From [Haemophilus] felis (lineage in GTDB: Bacteria > Pseudomonadota > Gammaproteobacteria > Enterobacterales > Pasteurellaceae), in the NCBI GenBank assembly GCA_002015125.1, contig MUYB01000001.1:62001-126000 (forward strand): a DNA stretch of 64,000 bases. Direction: 5' to 3'. Positions 53,666 through 64,000 of this stretch are shown piece by piece; position 1 is the stretch's first letter; the number at the start of each line of letters is the position of its first letter. The translations under genes were made by a program, and so were the position numbers. The notes beneath the pieces are model-generated. The model saw only the letters and a list, made by a program, of their open reading frames with translations, did not search any database and had not been told where the DNA came from.

Positions 53666-54937
53666 TCAAAACTTTGATGCAATCTTCTTAGCAATTTTCT
53701 TCGTGCTATTCCAAATATTCTGTAATGACCCACTAGAATTCACATCTTCAATAGGTTCATCATTTGTGCTGTAATCATACTGCAGCAAGCCAAGCACAGT
53801 AGCATATTGAGGTTTGTTTTCCACATGAGCCGTAATACCCGTAATATTCAGAGGAGTACCAATACGAACATGAACACCAAAAACATTCATAGCACATTCT
53901 TTTAGCTCTTTAATTTGAGCACCACCGCCGGTAATCACAATCCCAGCAATTAATTCAAACTTAATCTGTTTGGCTTCAAGTTCATTTTTTAGCGTAATCA
54001 ATTCTTTCTTCACTAAGCTCAACAATTCTTCATAACGCGCAGCGCTAACCATTGCTAAACGTGCTCGTGAACAACGTTTCGTTACCCGCCCATCGATGCT
54101 CATCACATCAAATTCATCATTTGGATTATTCAATGGCGGGCTCACGGCGCTACCATACTTCACTTTAATATTTTCTGCTTCCACATGAGAAGTGGTTTGA
54201 TCGTAAGCAATATCAGCGGTAACTCTATTACCGGCATAAGGAATTACTTTGCTAAAGCGCAATGAACCATTGGTATAAACCATCACTTCCATTGTGCCTG
54301 CACCAAAATCAATCAAACAAACACCAGCATCTTTTTCATCTTCCGTTAACACGGAATGGCTTGAAGCAATACCTGAAAAAATCACTTTATCAATTTTCAA
54401 GTGGCAACGTTCTACCGCTCTTTTCAGATTATTTAACCAATCTTGATGACAAGCAATTAAATGCACATTTGCGGTTAAACGACCGCCTTGGAATCCCAAC
54501 GGGTTTTTAATATTTTTCTGTTGATCCACTGCATATTCTTGCGGTAAACGATGTAATAAGGTCAATCCCTCTGGCATTTTAATGGAACTTGCCGTATGTA
54601 ATGCGGCATCGATATCTTCTTGGGTAACTTCATCATTTAAAATAGGTGCTGCACCGCTGTCGTTCCAACTTTGAATATGCTCACCTGTAATTGCCAACAT
54701 CACACTCAAAATTTGGCAATCCGCGGTATATTCGGCTAGTTCCAACGCATTTTTAACAGAGGTAACAACCGCATTTAAGTCGGTAATATTCCCCTTATCA
54801 ATACCTTTTGCTGGGCAACTTCCCACCCCAATAATATTTACCACACCATCAGGCAGAAGCTCTCCCACTAAGGCAACTACTTTAGAAGTTCCAACTTCTA
54901 AACCAACTATAATTTTGGATTCCACAATGCTTGTCAT
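53666..54937 (-). CDS. ftsA: Cell division protein FtsA
   Basis: FtsA is the actin-like membrane tether of FtsZ. The 423-residue protein has [38 protein letters not shown] (phosphate loop), [16 protein letters not shown] and a C-terminal amphipathic helix ([17 protein letters not shown]) for membrane binding. It lies between ftsQ and ftsZ. Confidence 0.97.
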   Translation of the reverse strand: MTSIVESKIIVGLEVGTSKVVALVGELLPDGVVNIIGVGSCPAKGIDKGNITDLNAVVTSVKNALELAEYTADCQILSVMLAITGEHIQSWNDSGAAPILNDEVTQEDIDAALHTASSIKMPEGLTLLHRLPQEYAVDQQKNIKNPLGFQGGRLTANVHLIACHQDWLNNLKRAVERCHLKIDKVIFSGIASSHSVLTEDEKDAGVCLIDFGAGTMEVMVYTNGSLRFSKVIPYAGNRVTADIAYDQTTSHVEAENIKVKYGSAVSPPLNNPNDEFDVMSIDGRVTKRCSRARLAMVSAARYEELLSLVKKELITLKNELEAKQIKFELIAGIVITGGGAQIKELKECAMNVFGVHVRIGTPLNITGITAHVENKPQYATVLGLLQYDYSTNDEPIEDVNSSGSLQNIWNSTKKIAKKIASKF

Positions 54938-54965
54938 TTTATTTTTCGCTACAGATTAATTTACA

Positions 54966-55736
54966 TTATTGATAGGTGAACCCAACGGCTGCACCCACAT
55001 CGTATCTTAAATCAACATAAGATAATTTTTTATTTGCTGGGATCTCGATTTGAGGATAAATCGTTGCAAAGCGCTCTAATTTATCTTGCCAATTTCCTCT
55101 GCCCAATTTGAGTAAAATACCACTATCTAAAGTAACTAACCACGAACCTCTATCATCAATGGCTAATTTTTTTAACATTAACCCTTTTTGTTTTAAGTTA
55201 GCATCAATTTTATACCAGTTCTCCAACACCAGATTACTTTGATAATCAGGCCCAGATAACAAAGGTAAATCTTTATTTTTCAGCCTTTCCATCGGTAACT
55301 GAAAAACCAAGCCATCATTAGATAAAAAATCAGAGTCATTCCAAATAGCAATTGGTTGATGCTCCGCGATGGTTATACTCAATTTATCAGGCCAAATTTT
55401 TCTTACTGCGACACTTTTTATCCATGTCATGGTTTCAATTTGTTTTCTGACAACCTCAATATCTTGACTAAAAAAACCACTTAGCCCCCCCATTTTTACT
55501 ATGGTATCGCGAATATCATCATAACGAGTAAAGGATGTAGGATTAGTCAACACAAAGGCACTAATCGTTCGATTATTATCTAATTTTTCCAGTATTTTTT
55601 GCCAATTCACACAAACATAGGTTGCGCAGAAGAACAATACAAATAGTGAAAATACACGCAAATATATTTGCAAGCGCGAGGTTTTAGCCACGTACTGCAC
55701 ACCTTGTTTCGGCTTGCGCTTACCAAATATCATCAT
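54966..55736 (-). CDS. ftsQ: Cell division protein FtsQ
   Basis: FtsQ is a bitopic divisome protein. One transmembrane helix (about 26-46) is followed by a POTRA domain and a beta domain ([30 protein letters not shown]). 256 residues. The start overlaps the ddlB stop by 4 bp. Confidence 0.95.
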   Translation of the reverse strand: MMIFGKRKPKQGVQYVAKTSRLQIYLRVFSLFVLFFCATYVCVNWQKILEKLDNNRTISAFVLTNPTSFTRYDDIRDTIVKMGGLSGFFSQDIEVVRKQIETMTWIKSVAVRKIWPDKLSITIAEHQPIAIWNDSDFLSNDGLVFQLPMERLKNKDLPLLSGPDYQSNLVLENWYKIDANLKQKGLMLKKLAIDDRGSWLVTLDSGILLKLGRGNWQDKLERFATIYPQIEIPANKKLSYVDLRYDVGAAVGFTYQ

Positions 55737-56662
55737 TTTGCGCTTAACTCCAAAATTCGCACTACTAACTGTTCAAAGGAATAGCCCAGGGTTGCGGCTG
55801 ATTTAGGGAATAAACTATGACTCGTCATGCCCGGATTGGTATTTACTTCGACCAAACGGAATTGGTTCTGTCCATCCATCATCACATCAATACGACTCCA
55901 ACCTCGACAACCAACAATATCATAAGCACGTTTAACCAATTCCTTTAATTCTTGCTCTTTTTCTGTGCTCAGCCCTGCTGGACAAAAATATTGCGTATTA
56001 TCCGAAATGTATTTCGCCTCATAGTCGTAAAATTCACCCTCAGGCACAATGCGAACCGCTGGCAAAACTTCATCACCAAGAACAGGAACGGTAAACTCAT
56101 CCCCACTTAACCATTCTTCAATTAAAATTGTATCGTCATGAGATAAGGCTAAATCAACAGCATCAGCTAATTGTTCGACGGTTTTCACTTTGGTTAATCC
56201 CACACTCGATCCCTCTAAAGAAGGTTTCACCATAAGTGGTAATCCTAATCGTTCTACCACTAAATGAGGGTTAAGTTGTGAACGAGTCGCTTTGGTTACA
56301 ATTTCCATTTCCGCTACAGGTAAACCAAAGGCTTTCCATAACATTTTAGTGCGCATTTTATCCATGGTTAGCGCCGAAGCCATCACACCACAGCCGGTAT
56401 AAGGAATACCAATCTGCTCTAATACCCCTTGAATAACGCCATCTTCACCACCACGCCCATGTAAAATATTAAATGCTCGATCAAACCCTTGAGTTTTCAA
56501 ACGTTCCACAGGGTATTCTTTAGGATCAATCGGATAAGCATCAAATCCCTGATTTAATAACGCTTGTAATACCGCCTGACCAGAAACCAAAGATACTTCA
56601 CGTTCTGCAGATGAACCACCAAGTAAAACGGCGATTTTTTGTTGTTTTAAAGCTTTTTCCAT
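55733..56662 (-). CDS. ddlB: D-alanine-D-alanine ligase B
   Basis: DdlB is an ATP-grasp ligase that makes D-Ala-D-Ala for peptidoglycan. The 309-residue protein has [54 protein letters not shown] and [14 protein letters not shown] with metal-binding residues. It sits between murC and ftsQ. Confidence 0.97.
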   Translation of the reverse strand: MEKALKQQKIAVLLGGSSAEREVSLVSGQAVLQALLNQGFDAYPIDPKEYPVERLKTQGFDRAFNILHGRGGEDGVIQGVLEQIGIPYTGCGVMASALTMDKMRTKMLWKAFGLPVAEMEIVTKATRSQLNPHLVVERLGLPLMVKPSLEGSSVGLTKVKTVEQLADAVDLALSHDDTILIEEWLSGDEFTVPVLGDEVLPAVRIVPEGEFYDYEAKYISDNTQYFCPAGLSTEKEQELKELVKRAYDIVGCRGWSRIDVMMDGQNQFRLVEVNTNPGMTSHSLFPKSAATLGYSFEQLVVRILELSAK

Positions 56663-56687
56663 TTTTCTGTATTCCCAAACTCAAAAG

Positions 56688-58136
56688 TTATTGGTTTTCC
56701 CATTTTTCTGCTAATTGACGAACAATTTTACTCACATTGCCCGCGCCCTGCGCTAACACTAAATCTTCATCTTGCAGAACTTGATCCAAAATTTCACTTA
56801 ACTGTGCAGTATCCGCAACAAAAATAGGATCAACCTTACCCAAGTTACGAATAGAACGACATAGACTACGTCCATCAGCGCCGATAATCGGACTTTCCCC
56901 TGCAGCATAAACCTCTAATACCAACAATACATCCACTTGAGAAAGCACCTGCACGAAATCATCGAATAAATCTCTTGTACGCGAATAACGGTGTGGTTGG
57001 AATATCATCACAATACGTTTATTTCCCCAACCTTGACGTGCAGCCTGTAGCGTTACCCCGACTTCTGTAGGATGATGTCCGTAATCATCGACTAACATCA
57101 CTTTACCTTTTGGTCGGATGAATTCACCAATTTGATCAAAGCGTCGCCCAGCCCCTTGGAAATCAGTTAGCGCCGCTAAGATAGCTTCTGTTTCGATGCC
57201 TTCTTCTTTGGCTACCGCCAATGCAGCCGTTGCATTCAAGGCATTATGATGACCTGGTACATTTAACAACACATTGATTATTTCACCAGTAGGTGTAATT
57301 ACTCTGTAATGTCCTTGGAATCCTGTTTGCTCATAATCCTCAATACGATAATCTGCGTGCTCACTAAATCCATAAGTGATAATTTGGCGGCCGACCTTAG
57401 GCATAATTTCCTGCAATACAGGATCATCAGCACAAAGCACAGATAAACCATAAAACGGTAAATTATGTAAGAAATTCACATAGGTCTGTTTCATTTCTTC
57501 AAAGGAGCCATGATAGGTTTCCATGTGATCCGCTTCAATATTTGTTACCACCGAAACCATCGGCTGTAGATGCAAAAACGAAGCATCGCTCTCATCAGCT
57601 TCCACAATTAAGTAGCGACTACAACCCAAATGGGCATTTGTTCCTGCGGATTTTACCAATCCCCCATTTACAAATGTGGGATCTAAGCCAGCTTGCTCAT
57701 AAATCATAGCTAACATTGCAGTTGTTGTGGTTTTTCCATGGGTTCCTGCCACTGCAATACCATGACGAAAACGCATAATTTCAGCGAGCATCTGTGCTCG
57801 TTGAATCACAGGAATTCGTCTTTCTTTGGCCACTAACACTTCCACATTATCAGGCTTAATCGCACTAGATACCACCACTACACTTGCACCTTCCACATTG
57901 TTTTCTGCATGTGAAAAGGCAATCTTAGCGCCGAGAGAAATAAGACGGCTAGTAACTGCATTTTCTGCAATATCTGAACCTGTTACTTTATAGCCTTCAT
58001 TGACGAGCACTTCTGCAATTCCGCCCATACCGGCGCCACCAATTCCCACAAAATGAATTTGGCTTACACGACGCATTTCTGGAATCAAATCTCTGACTTT
58101 CTGTCTAAATTCTTTAGCACAAATTACACTATTCAT
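56688..58136 (-). CDS. murC: UDP-N-acetylmuramate-L-alanine ligase
   Basis: MurC adds L-Ala to UDP-MurNAc. The 482-residue protein has [17 protein letters not shown] (dinucleotide-like loop), the ATP loop [23 protein letters not shown] and [18 protein letters not shown], all Mur ligase signatures. Confidence 0.97.
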   Translation of the reverse strand: MNSVICAKEFRQKVRDLIPEMRRVSQIHFVGIGGAGMGGIAEVLVNEGYKVTGSDIAENAVTSRLISLGAKIAFSHAENNVEGASVVVVSSAIKPDNVEVLVAKERRIPVIQRAQMLAEIMRFRHGIAVAGTHGKTTTTAMLAMIYEQAGLDPTFVNGGLVKSAGTNAHLGCSRYLIVEADESDASFLHLQPMVSVVTNIEADHMETYHGSFEEMKQTYVNFLHNLPFYGLSVLCADDPVLQEIMPKVGRQIITYGFSEHADYRIEDYEQTGFQGHYRVITPTGEIINVLLNVPGHHNALNATAALAVAKEEGIETEAILAALTDFQGAGRRFDQIGEFIRPKGKVMLVDDYGHHPTEVGVTLQAARQGWGNKRIVMIFQPHRYSRTRDLFDDFVQVLSQVDVLLVLEVYAAGESPIIGADGRSLCRSIRNLGKVDPIFVADTAQLSEILDQVLQDEDLVLAQGAGNVSKIVRQLAEKWENQ

Positions 58137-58148
58137 ACTGATTATCCT

Positions 58149-59213
58149 TTACTTCGCTACCTGCTGAATAACATCAGCTACTTGTTGAGCAGAATCTGGG
58201 GTTGCCATTTCTTTTGCTTTAATAGCCATTTCAAGCAGCTGTTTGCGATCTAATTTATTTAATATTTCAACTAATCTCTCAGAGGTTAAATCCTGTTGTT
58301 GAATAATTTTTGCCGCGCCCACATCCGCTAAATATTTTGCGTTTAAATATTGCTGTTGGTCTTTATGTTGGAATGGTACAAAAATCGCCGCACTTCCCAC
58401 CGCCGCTAGCTCACACACTGTGAGTGCGCCAGAGCGACAAATCACAACATCAGCCCAAGCGTAAACCTCTGCCATATCGTCGATGAATTCAGTAATCTGT
58501 ACCTGTGCAGACTCCGGATACAATGCTTGTACTGATTCAAGATTGCCTTGCCCTACTTGATGTAGGATCTCAAATTTATCGGCTAATTCTTGTATCGCTT
58601 TTGGAACCCTTTGATTGAGAATACGCGCACCTTGGCTACCGCCGACTACTAATAAACGCAAACGTTGCTCTTGTGCTCTTGCTTGGAAGCGCTGTTGAGG
58701 CAATTGTTGTTCAAAAAGCGCCTCTCGAACAGGATTCCCCACTACTTTTTTATTCGCAAATGCGCTTGGAAATGCTTGTAATACAGAAGTAGCAATTTTT
58801 GCAAGCCAACTATTTGTTAAACCAGCTACCGCATTTTGTTCATGTAATACTATGGGAACACCACATAACTTAGCGGCAACACCACCTGGGCCTGAAACAT
58901 ATCCCCCCATACCAAGTACGGCGCTAGGCTGATAATCTTTGATAATTTTATAAGCTTGAAAAATTGCCCTTAAAATCTTAAATGGTGCACTCAACAACGC
59001 AACAGCGCCTTTGCCGCGTAAACCAGAAATTTGAATAAATCGAATGGGAATGCCATATTTCGGTACAAGTTGCGCTTCCATTCTATCACGAGTCCCCAAC
59101 CAACAAATATCCCAGCCTTGCTTTTGTAAATGTTGAGCCACCGCTAAGGCTGGAAAAACATGTCCACCAGTTCCACCAGCCATTACTAACAATTTTTTCT
59201 GTTGTTCTGACAT
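58149..59213 (-). CDS. murG: Lipid II synthase MurG
   Basis: MurG is a GT-B glycosyltransferase that adds GlcNAc to lipid I at the membrane. The 354-residue protein has [16 protein letters not shown] (about 11-26), [26 protein letters not shown] and [22 protein letters not shown], the conserved donor-binding set. Confidence 0.97.
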   Translation of the reverse strand: MSEQQKKLLVMAGGTGGHVFPALAVAQHLQKQGWDICWLGTRDRMEAQLVPKYGIPIRFIQISGLRGKGAVALLSAPFKILRAIFQAYKIIKDYQPSAVLGMGGYVSGPGGVAAKLCGVPIVLHEQNAVAGLTNSWLAKIATSVLQAFPSAFANKKVVGNPVREALFEQQLPQQRFQARAQEQRLRLLVVGGSQGARILNQRVPKAIQELADKFEILHQVGQGNLESVQALYPESAQVQITEFIDDMAEVYAWADVVICRSGALTVCELAAVGSAAIFVPFQHKDQQQYLNAKYLADVGAAKIIQQQDLTSERLVEILNKLDRKQLLEMAIKAKEMATPDSAQQVADVIQQVAK

Positions 59214-59229
59214 TAAATATTCCTGAATT

Positions 59230-60420
59230 TTAATTATCTCTAAGTAAAGCTTGACCTGTTCTATCTAAACGATTTTCATGATCAATACGCAACAAAATCC
59301 CAACGCATAAAGACATAATAATGAGACTCGAGCCACCATAGCTAATTAAAGGAAAAGTTAAGCCTTTCGTTGGTAACATTCCCATTGCCATACCTAAATT
59401 GACAAAGCCTTGGAAAAATATCCAAAAGCCAATACCAAAGGCAAAAAAACCTCTAAAACGTTTTTCATCTTGGAGAGATTCCCGACCAATTTTTAACGCA
59501 CGAAAAACCAATAAAGCAAGCAATACAACAATGATCAAAATACCAATAAAACCAAATTCTTCGCCCACTACCGCAAGCACAAAGTCCGTATGCGCTTCGG
59601 GTAGATATTCCAATTTTTGAATGGAATTGCCTAATCCTTCACCGTCCCATTGACCGCGTCCAAAGGCCATAAGGGAATTGGTTAACTGGAAGCCAGTGCC
59701 ATAAGGATCTTTAAAGGGATCTAAAAAACCCGTAAAACGCTTCAACCGATAGGACGCCGTTAATACTAACCAAATAAAAAGCACTAATCCTAAAATAAAG
59801 AGGAAAACGAATTGTAAAAATTTGGCACCCACAATAAAAAGCAAACCGAAAGTGATCACAAATAACACAACCGTACTTCCTAAGTCAGGTTGTAACAATA
59901 GGAAAGAACCAAACGCCCCCATTAGTACAAAGGGCTTAACGGCGCTTGCATTATCAGAACGCGCTTCGTCATAACGACGGGTAAAATAGCTGGCTAAAAA
60001 ACAAGTCAAACTCAGCTTTGCCAATTCCGCAGGCTGAAAATTCACCGAACGTAAACCAATCCAGCGTCTTGCCCCATTCACACTTAATCCAATGCCTGGA
60101 ATTAACACTAATAACAACAAAAACAAGGTAAAGAAAAAAAGATGTACATGGTATTTTTCCCACATACTCGTTGGAATCAATAAAGCGCCAAAGCAAACTG
60201 CTATTGAGACGATCACATAAACCGCATCGCGTTTGGCAAAATGGAAGGGATCATCAAACAAACGTGTACTGATAGGAATGGAAGCGGAAGAAACCGCAAT
60301 CAAACCAATAGATAACAAGATCAAAAATAACCAAAGCAACGCACGATCATACAGTGCATTGCTCGGTGTAATGCGTGTCCATTGCTCTCGTTGTTGATTG
60401 AGTTTTTGCCAAAAAGACAT
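59230..60420 (-). CDS. ftsW: Peptidoglycan polymerase FtsW
   Basis: This SEDS-family glycosyltransferase, working with FtsI, synthesises septal peptidoglycan. The 396-residue protein has about ten transmembrane helices. [21 protein letters not shown] (with the conserved Arg-Trp and Pro-Glu), [14 protein letters not shown] and [39 protein letters not shown] are all present. Confidence 0.97.
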   Translation of the reverse strand: MSFWQKLNQQREQWTRITPSNALYDRALLWLFLILLSIGLIAVSSASIPISTRLFDDPFHFAKRDAVYVIVSIAVCFGALLIPTSMWEKYHVHLFFFTLFLLLLVLIPGIGLSVNGARRWIGLRSVNFQPAELAKLSLTCFLASYFTRRYDEARSDNASAVKPFVLMGAFGSFLLLQPDLGSTVVLFVITFGLLFIVGAKFLQFVFLFILGLVLFIWLVLTASYRLKRFTGFLDPFKDPYGTGFQLTNSLMAFGRGQWDGEGLGNSIQKLEYLPEAHTDFVLAVVGEEFGFIGILIIVVLLALLVFRALKIGRESLQDEKRFRGFFAFGIGFWIFFQGFVNLGMAMGMLPTKGLTFPLISYGGSSLIIMSLCVGILLRIDHENRLDRTGQALLRDN

Positions 60421-60429
60421 GATGCGTTC

Positions 60430-61728
60430 CTAACTTAATTTCGCCAAACGCGTAAATTCATCACCACGCGCTTCAAAGCAACTAAATTGATCCAAACTGG
60501 CACAGGCTGGCGATAACAGCACGATGTCGCCTGCTTGCAGCGTCGGACGCAAATATTGAATCGCCTGTTCCATGGTCTCAAATAAATGACTTTGTGCCGA
60601 AAGCTGGCTTAACTGCGCGCCGTCTTGCCCAAAACAATAGCAATAAATATGTGGTTGATTAATCAAACTCTGTAGCTCAGAAAAATCCGCACCTTTACCG
60701 TCGCCACCAAGCAATAGATGCAATTTGCCCTCAACATTCAATCCTGTTAACGCCGCCACAGTGCTGCCCACATTGGTGGCTTTTGAATCATTGATCCAGC
60801 GCACCCCATGGGCAAAATGCGCCAATTGGAAGCGATGATCTAATCCTGCAAACTCACGCAATGCCCGACGAATACCCTCCATATCCACGCCTGCTGCTTG
60901 CGCCAAGGCAATAGAGGCTAAGGCGTTCATATAATTATGACGTCCCACTAATTTCATTTCCTCGCAAGGCAACACCATTTGATCTTTCGCCATTAAATAG
61001 CTTTTGCCGTTCTCTGTTTTCAGCCAATAATCCGCATTTTTTTCGGCAAAACTTAATTGATTTTGTAATCCTTCGGTTAACGTCAACGGATCCTCAGCAT
61101 TAATCACTGCAGTTTTGGCGCCAGCGTAAATTTTTAGTTTGGCTTGGCGATAATCTTCTAAATCCACATAACGGTTCATGTGGTCTTCCGTGACATTCAG
61201 CACGGTGGCGCTTATTGCCTGTAAACTATCTGTGGTTTCCAACTGGAAACTAGAGAGTTCAAGCACATAAAGATCATAGCCTTTTTCCAACAAAGACAGG
61301 GCAGGAATACCGATGTTACCGCCCATTGCCACCTTTATTCCTGCAGCTTTTGCCATTTCGGTGACTAGCGTGGTCACGGTGCTTTTACCATTGGAGCCTG
61401 TAATAGCAATGATTGGCGCCACCGCTTCGCGACAAAATAATTCAATATCGCCCACCACATCCACGCCAGCTTGAATAGCGGTTTGAATCTCAGGGGTTTT
61501 TAATGCCAACCCAGGACTGATCACAATCAAATCACTGTCTAACAACCATTGTTGATTGAGACTACCTGTATGCAAAGGCACATTTTTTGGCAATTTATCC
61601 GCGCCAGCAGGATGTTTACGCGTATCTATCACGCGCACATTGGCTTGTTTCGCCAATAAAAAATCCACACAGGAAAGCCCTGTTTTACCTAAACCGATTA
61701 CGGTGATTTGTTGGTTTTGATATTGCAT
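60430..61728 (-). CDS. murD: UDP-N-acetylmuramoylalanine-D-glutamate ligase
   Basis: MurD adds D-Glu. The 432-residue protein has [31 protein letters not shown] (ATP loop), [22 protein letters not shown] and [14 protein letters not shown]. It lies 10 bp before ftsW and 76 bp after mraY. Confidence 0.97.
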   Translation of the reverse strand: MQYQNQQITVIGLGKTGLSCVDFLLAKQANVRVIDTRKHPAGADKLPKNVPLHTGSLNQQWLLDSDLIVISPGLALKTPEIQTAIQAGVDVVGDIELFCREAVAPIIAITGSNGKSTVTTLVTEMAKAAGIKVAMGGNIGIPALSLLEKGYDLYVLELSSFQLETTDSLQAISATVLNVTEDHMNRYVDLEDYRQAKLKIYAGAKTAVINAEDPLTLTEGLQNQLSFAEKNADYWLKTENGKSYLMAKDQMVLPCEEMKLVGRHNYMNALASIALAQAAGVDMEGIRRALREFAGLDHRFQLAHFAHGVRWINDSKATNVGSTVAALTGLNVEGKLHLLLGGDGKGADFSELQSLINQPHIYCYCFGQDGAQLSQLSAQSHLFETMEQAIQYLRPTLQAGDIVLLSPACASLDQFSCFEARGDEFTRLAKLS

Positions 61729-61804
61729 TTTGTTCTCTTAAAAAATGATGTTTGCTTACATTTATATGGTACTGGCACCACCGCTGAAGAGGAATAGTTG
61801 CGGT

Positions 61805-62887
61805 TTAGCGCAGCTTTAAGGTCACCAGTCCGATCAATACGAGCATCAGGGAAATAATCCAAAAACGTACGATAACTCGTGGCTCAGGCCAGCCTTTTAA
61901 TTCAAAATGATGATGAATAGGCGCCATACGGAAAATACGTTGCTTACGCAGTTTGTATGAACCCACTTGTAAAATCACAGAAAGGGTTTCCACCACAAAC
62001 ACACCGCCCATAATCACTAACAAAAATTCTTGGCGCACTAAAACCGCTACCACGCCTAAAGCACCGCCTAGCGCCAGTGATCCCACATCTCCCATAAACA
62101 CTTGAGCAGGATAGGTGTTGAACCACAAAAAGCCTAAACCAGCGCCTACAATGGCGGTACAGAAAACCACCAATTCCGCGCTAAATTTAATGTAGGGAAT
62201 GTGCAAATATTCGGCAAAATTAATGTTGCCCGTTGCCCATGCGATTAAAGCAAACGCGCCAGCCACTAACACCGTCGGCATAATAGCTAAGCCATCTAAA
62301 CCGTCCGTTAAGTTCACCGCGTTACTTGTACCCACAATCACAAAATACGCCAACACAATATAAAACAAGCCCAATTGGGGCATAATTTCTTTGAAAAATG
62401 GCACCACCAAACGGGTGGCATCAGTATCTTTGCCAATGGCATACATACCAAATACCGCAATCAGCGCAATAAATGACAACCAAAAATATTTCCAACGCGC
62501 CACTAAGCCGTCGGTATTTTTACGCGTAATTTTGCGGTAATCATCAACAAATCCCACCGCACCATAACCGAGCAACACAAATAAGCTAAACCAAATATAA
62601 GGATTGGCTAAATTTGCCCACAATAACGTACTGACGGTAATGGCAAATAAAATCATCACACCGCCCATGGTGGGTGTACCGCGTTTTTTAAAATGGCTTT
62701 CAGGACCGTCATTGCGCACTTCTTGTCCAAATTTCAAAATTTGTAACCGACGAATCACGGTCGGACCAATCCACAAGGAAATTAACAAGGCGGTCAACAA
62801 TGCCAAAATCGCACGCACCGTAATATAAGACACCACATTAAAGCCGCTGTGATATTGTTGTAAAAACTCACCAAGCCAAACTAACAT
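61805..62887 (-). CDS. mraY: Phospho-MurNAc-pentapeptide translocase MraY
   Basis: MraY makes lipid I in the inner membrane. From the ATG at 62887 ([21 protein letters not shown]) it is 360 residues with about ten helices. [18 protein letters not shown] (catalytic Asp pair), [13 protein letters not shown] and [23 protein letters not shown] are diagnostic. A longer upstream reading overlaps murF in another frame and is rejected. The start overlaps the murF stop by 7 bp. Confidence 0.97.
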   Translation of the reverse strand: MLVWLGEFLQQYHSGFNVVSYITVRAILALLTALLISLWIGPTVIRRLQILKFGQEVRNDGPESHFKKRGTPTMGGVMILFAITVSTLLWANLANPYIWFSLFVLLGYGAVGFVDDYRKITRKNTDGLVARWKYFWLSFIALIAVFGMYAIGKDTDATRLVVPFFKEIMPQLGLFYIVLAYFVIVGTSNAVNLTDGLDGLAIMPTVLVAGAFALIAWATGNINFAEYLHIPYIKFSAELVVFCTAIVGAGLGFLWFNTYPAQVFMGDVGSLALGGALGVVAVLVRQEFLLVIMGGVFVVETLSVILQVGSYKLRKQRIFRMAPIHHHFELKGWPEPRVIVRFWIISLMLVLIGLVTLKLR

Positions 62888-64000
62888 ACGAGGTTTTCCT
62901 TTAAATAATGGATCACATCTTCCATTTTTATGCGACGTGATCCTTTTGCTAATAACACAATATTTTGTTGTTTTTGTTGAATAATTTCTTGTGCGTAACG
63001 GCAAAGTGCTGCTTTATCGGTAAAATGCTTGCCAGCACAGGTTTGCGAAATCACGGCACTTTCTTCTCCAAAAGATAGCACCAAATCTAATTGTGCGGCG
63101 GCAACAACTTTCGCCACTTGTTGGTGGCAAGTAGCACTTTGTTCACCCAGCTCCGCCATATCACCCACCACTAAAATGCGATAACCTTGATAACCTTGCA
63201 GCACCTTAATCGCCGCCGTCAGCGAATCCACATTAGCGTTGTAAGTATCGTCCAACAACAAAATTCGTTCATTTAATGGAATAGCGAACAAGCGCCCTTT
63301 CACCGTTGAACCTATTGCCAAACCTCGCTGCACCGCCGACAAATCTGCTCCCACATTCATCGCTAACGCCGTTGCCGCCACAGCGTTCTTCACATTGTGC
63401 TCTCCAAGATAAGGCAAGGATACCGCAACAACACCTTGCGGCGTATGCAAATCAAAAGTAGATCCTGAAGAATGAAAACGCACATTTTCAGCATAAAAAT
63501 CGGCATCCTTATCTTGATAAGCGAAAAATTGAACTTGACGCTCGCCAATCTCTGCTCGCCAAAGCGCCAAATGATTATGCTCTTTGTTAATCACGACGAC
63601 GCCGTCTGCAGCGAGTCCACGATAAATTTCACCTTTCGCCTGTGCCACACCAGCCAAGCTGCCGAATCCTTCCAAATGTGCCGCCGCCACATTATTCACT
63701 AACGCCACATTAGGCTGTACTAAATCTGTGGTATAAGCAATCTCACCCATATGATTTGCTCCCAGTTCCACGACGGCGAATTTGTGTTGTTCCGTCAATC
63801 GCAACAAGGTTAAGGGTACACCTAAATCATTGTTTAAATTACCAAAAGTGTACAGCACCTCATCATCACTAGCGGTCAACTGCTGTAAAATTTTCGCCGT
63901 CATTTCTTTGACGGTGGTTTTGCCTGATGAACCTGTCATCGCCACCGTTTTGGGCTTGATTGTATTTTTCAGCCATTTTGCCAACTGCCCCAAAGCTAGG
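62881..64000 (-). CDS. murF: UDP-N-acetylmuramoyl-tripeptide-D-Ala-D-Ala ligase (5' end beyond window)
   Basis: MurF adds D-Ala-D-Ala to the UDP-MurNAc-tripeptide. The frame is open to the right edge ([12 protein letters not shown]...), so the start and about the first 80-90 residues are missing. The visible part has [18 protein letters not shown] (ATP loop), [28 protein letters not shown] and [13 protein letters not shown]. Overlaps mraY. Confidence 0.95.
   Translation of the reverse strand, partial: LALGQLAKWLKNTIKPKTVAMTGSSGKTTVKEMTAKILQQLTASDDEVLYTFGNLNNDLGVPLTLLRLTEQHKFAVVELGANHMGEIAYTTDLVQPNVALVNNVAAAHLEGFGSLAGVAQAKGEIYRGLAADGVVVINKEHNHLALWRAEIGERQVQFFAYQDKDADFYAENVRFHSSGSTFDLHTPQGVVAVSLPYLGEHNVKNAVAATALAMNVGADLSAVQRGLAIGSTVKGRLFAIPLNERILLLDDTYNANVDSLTAAIKVLQGYQGYRILVVGDMAELGEQSATCHQQVAKVVAAAQLDLVLSFGEESAVISQTCAGKHFTDKAALCRYAQEIIQQKQQNIVLLAKGSRRIKMEDVIHYLKENLVC

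Noticed and set aside
62887..63004. Longer mraY reading from 63004
   Set aside because: The added 39 residues are hydrophilic, overlap murF in another frame, and MraY proteins start at MLVWLxEFL.

Overview
The window is a chromosomal segment of an AT-rich gammaproteobacterium of the family Pasteurellaceae. Supporting evidence: an aroB-aroK-comEDCBA-mrcA block, a four-gene competence pilin operon directly upstream of recC, an ArcB that lacks a PAS domain, tol-pal next to ybgC-cydABX-ybgE, a complete dcw (division/cell wall) run ending in lpxC, and an IS1016-type insertion sequence. I cannot name the species.

Layout. 1-3.8 kb: 5' end of ftsY, then rsmD, dam, aroB, aroK. 4.0-7.6 kb: competence operon comA-E (DNA-uptake secretin and its assembly proteins), with mrcA (PBP1A), a YdfG-type reductase and a YtfJ-type periplasmic protein going the other way. 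11.9-12.1 kb: tRNA-Phe and tRNA-Asn. 12.3-15.1 kb: arcB and an unknown C-terminally anchored protein. 15.1-18.0 kb: valS. 18.1-23.9 kb: an accessory block lying between valS and holC, genes that are neighbours in many gammaproteobacteria. It holds a zeta-like kinase remnant with a small upstream gene, two small unknown proteins, a DUF3990-like (ADP-ribosyltransferase-like) protein, a Fic protein with a changed catalytic loop, a UPF0149/SEC-C protein, an intact IS1016-type element with an 8-bp target duplication, and a foreign-looking pdxS-pdxT segment inserted into an already deleted ADP-ribosylglycohydrolase gene. 24-29 kb: tpx, holC, hda, ybaB, acnB. 29.1-34.8 kb: recC and the comNOPQ pilin-like genes behind a CRP-S-like site. 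34.9-35.2 kb: three identical tRNA-Lys genes. 35.4-43.1 kb: pal, tolBARQ, ybgC, ybgE, cydX, cydB, cydA. 43.6-47.4 kb: a small secreted protein, ruvB, ruvA, ruvC, an MliC-like lipoprotein, yebC. 47.7-49.0 kb: a trimeric autotransporter adhesin with a 13-G tract just after a -35-like box. 49.1-64 kb: metG, then lpxC-ftsZ-ftsA-ftsQ-ddlB-murC-murG-ftsW-murD-mraY-murF (murF runs off the window end).

The most unusual genome-scale signal is a heptamer, GGCGCTA (complement TAGCGCC). I counted 38 copies by eye, on both strands and in several reading frames. Composition alone predicts roughly three. The classical Pasteurellaceae uptake word AAGTGCGGT, expected about 50 times in 64 kb at Haemophilus influenzae density, appears only about five times, in valS (two), acnB, tolA and metG. 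The heptamer is densest in the competence operon and mrcA. It is absent from valS, the accessory block and metG. This raises the possibility of a different uptake-sequence dialect, with a few genes acquired from species using the classical word.

All counts were made by reading. No database search or statistics program was run.
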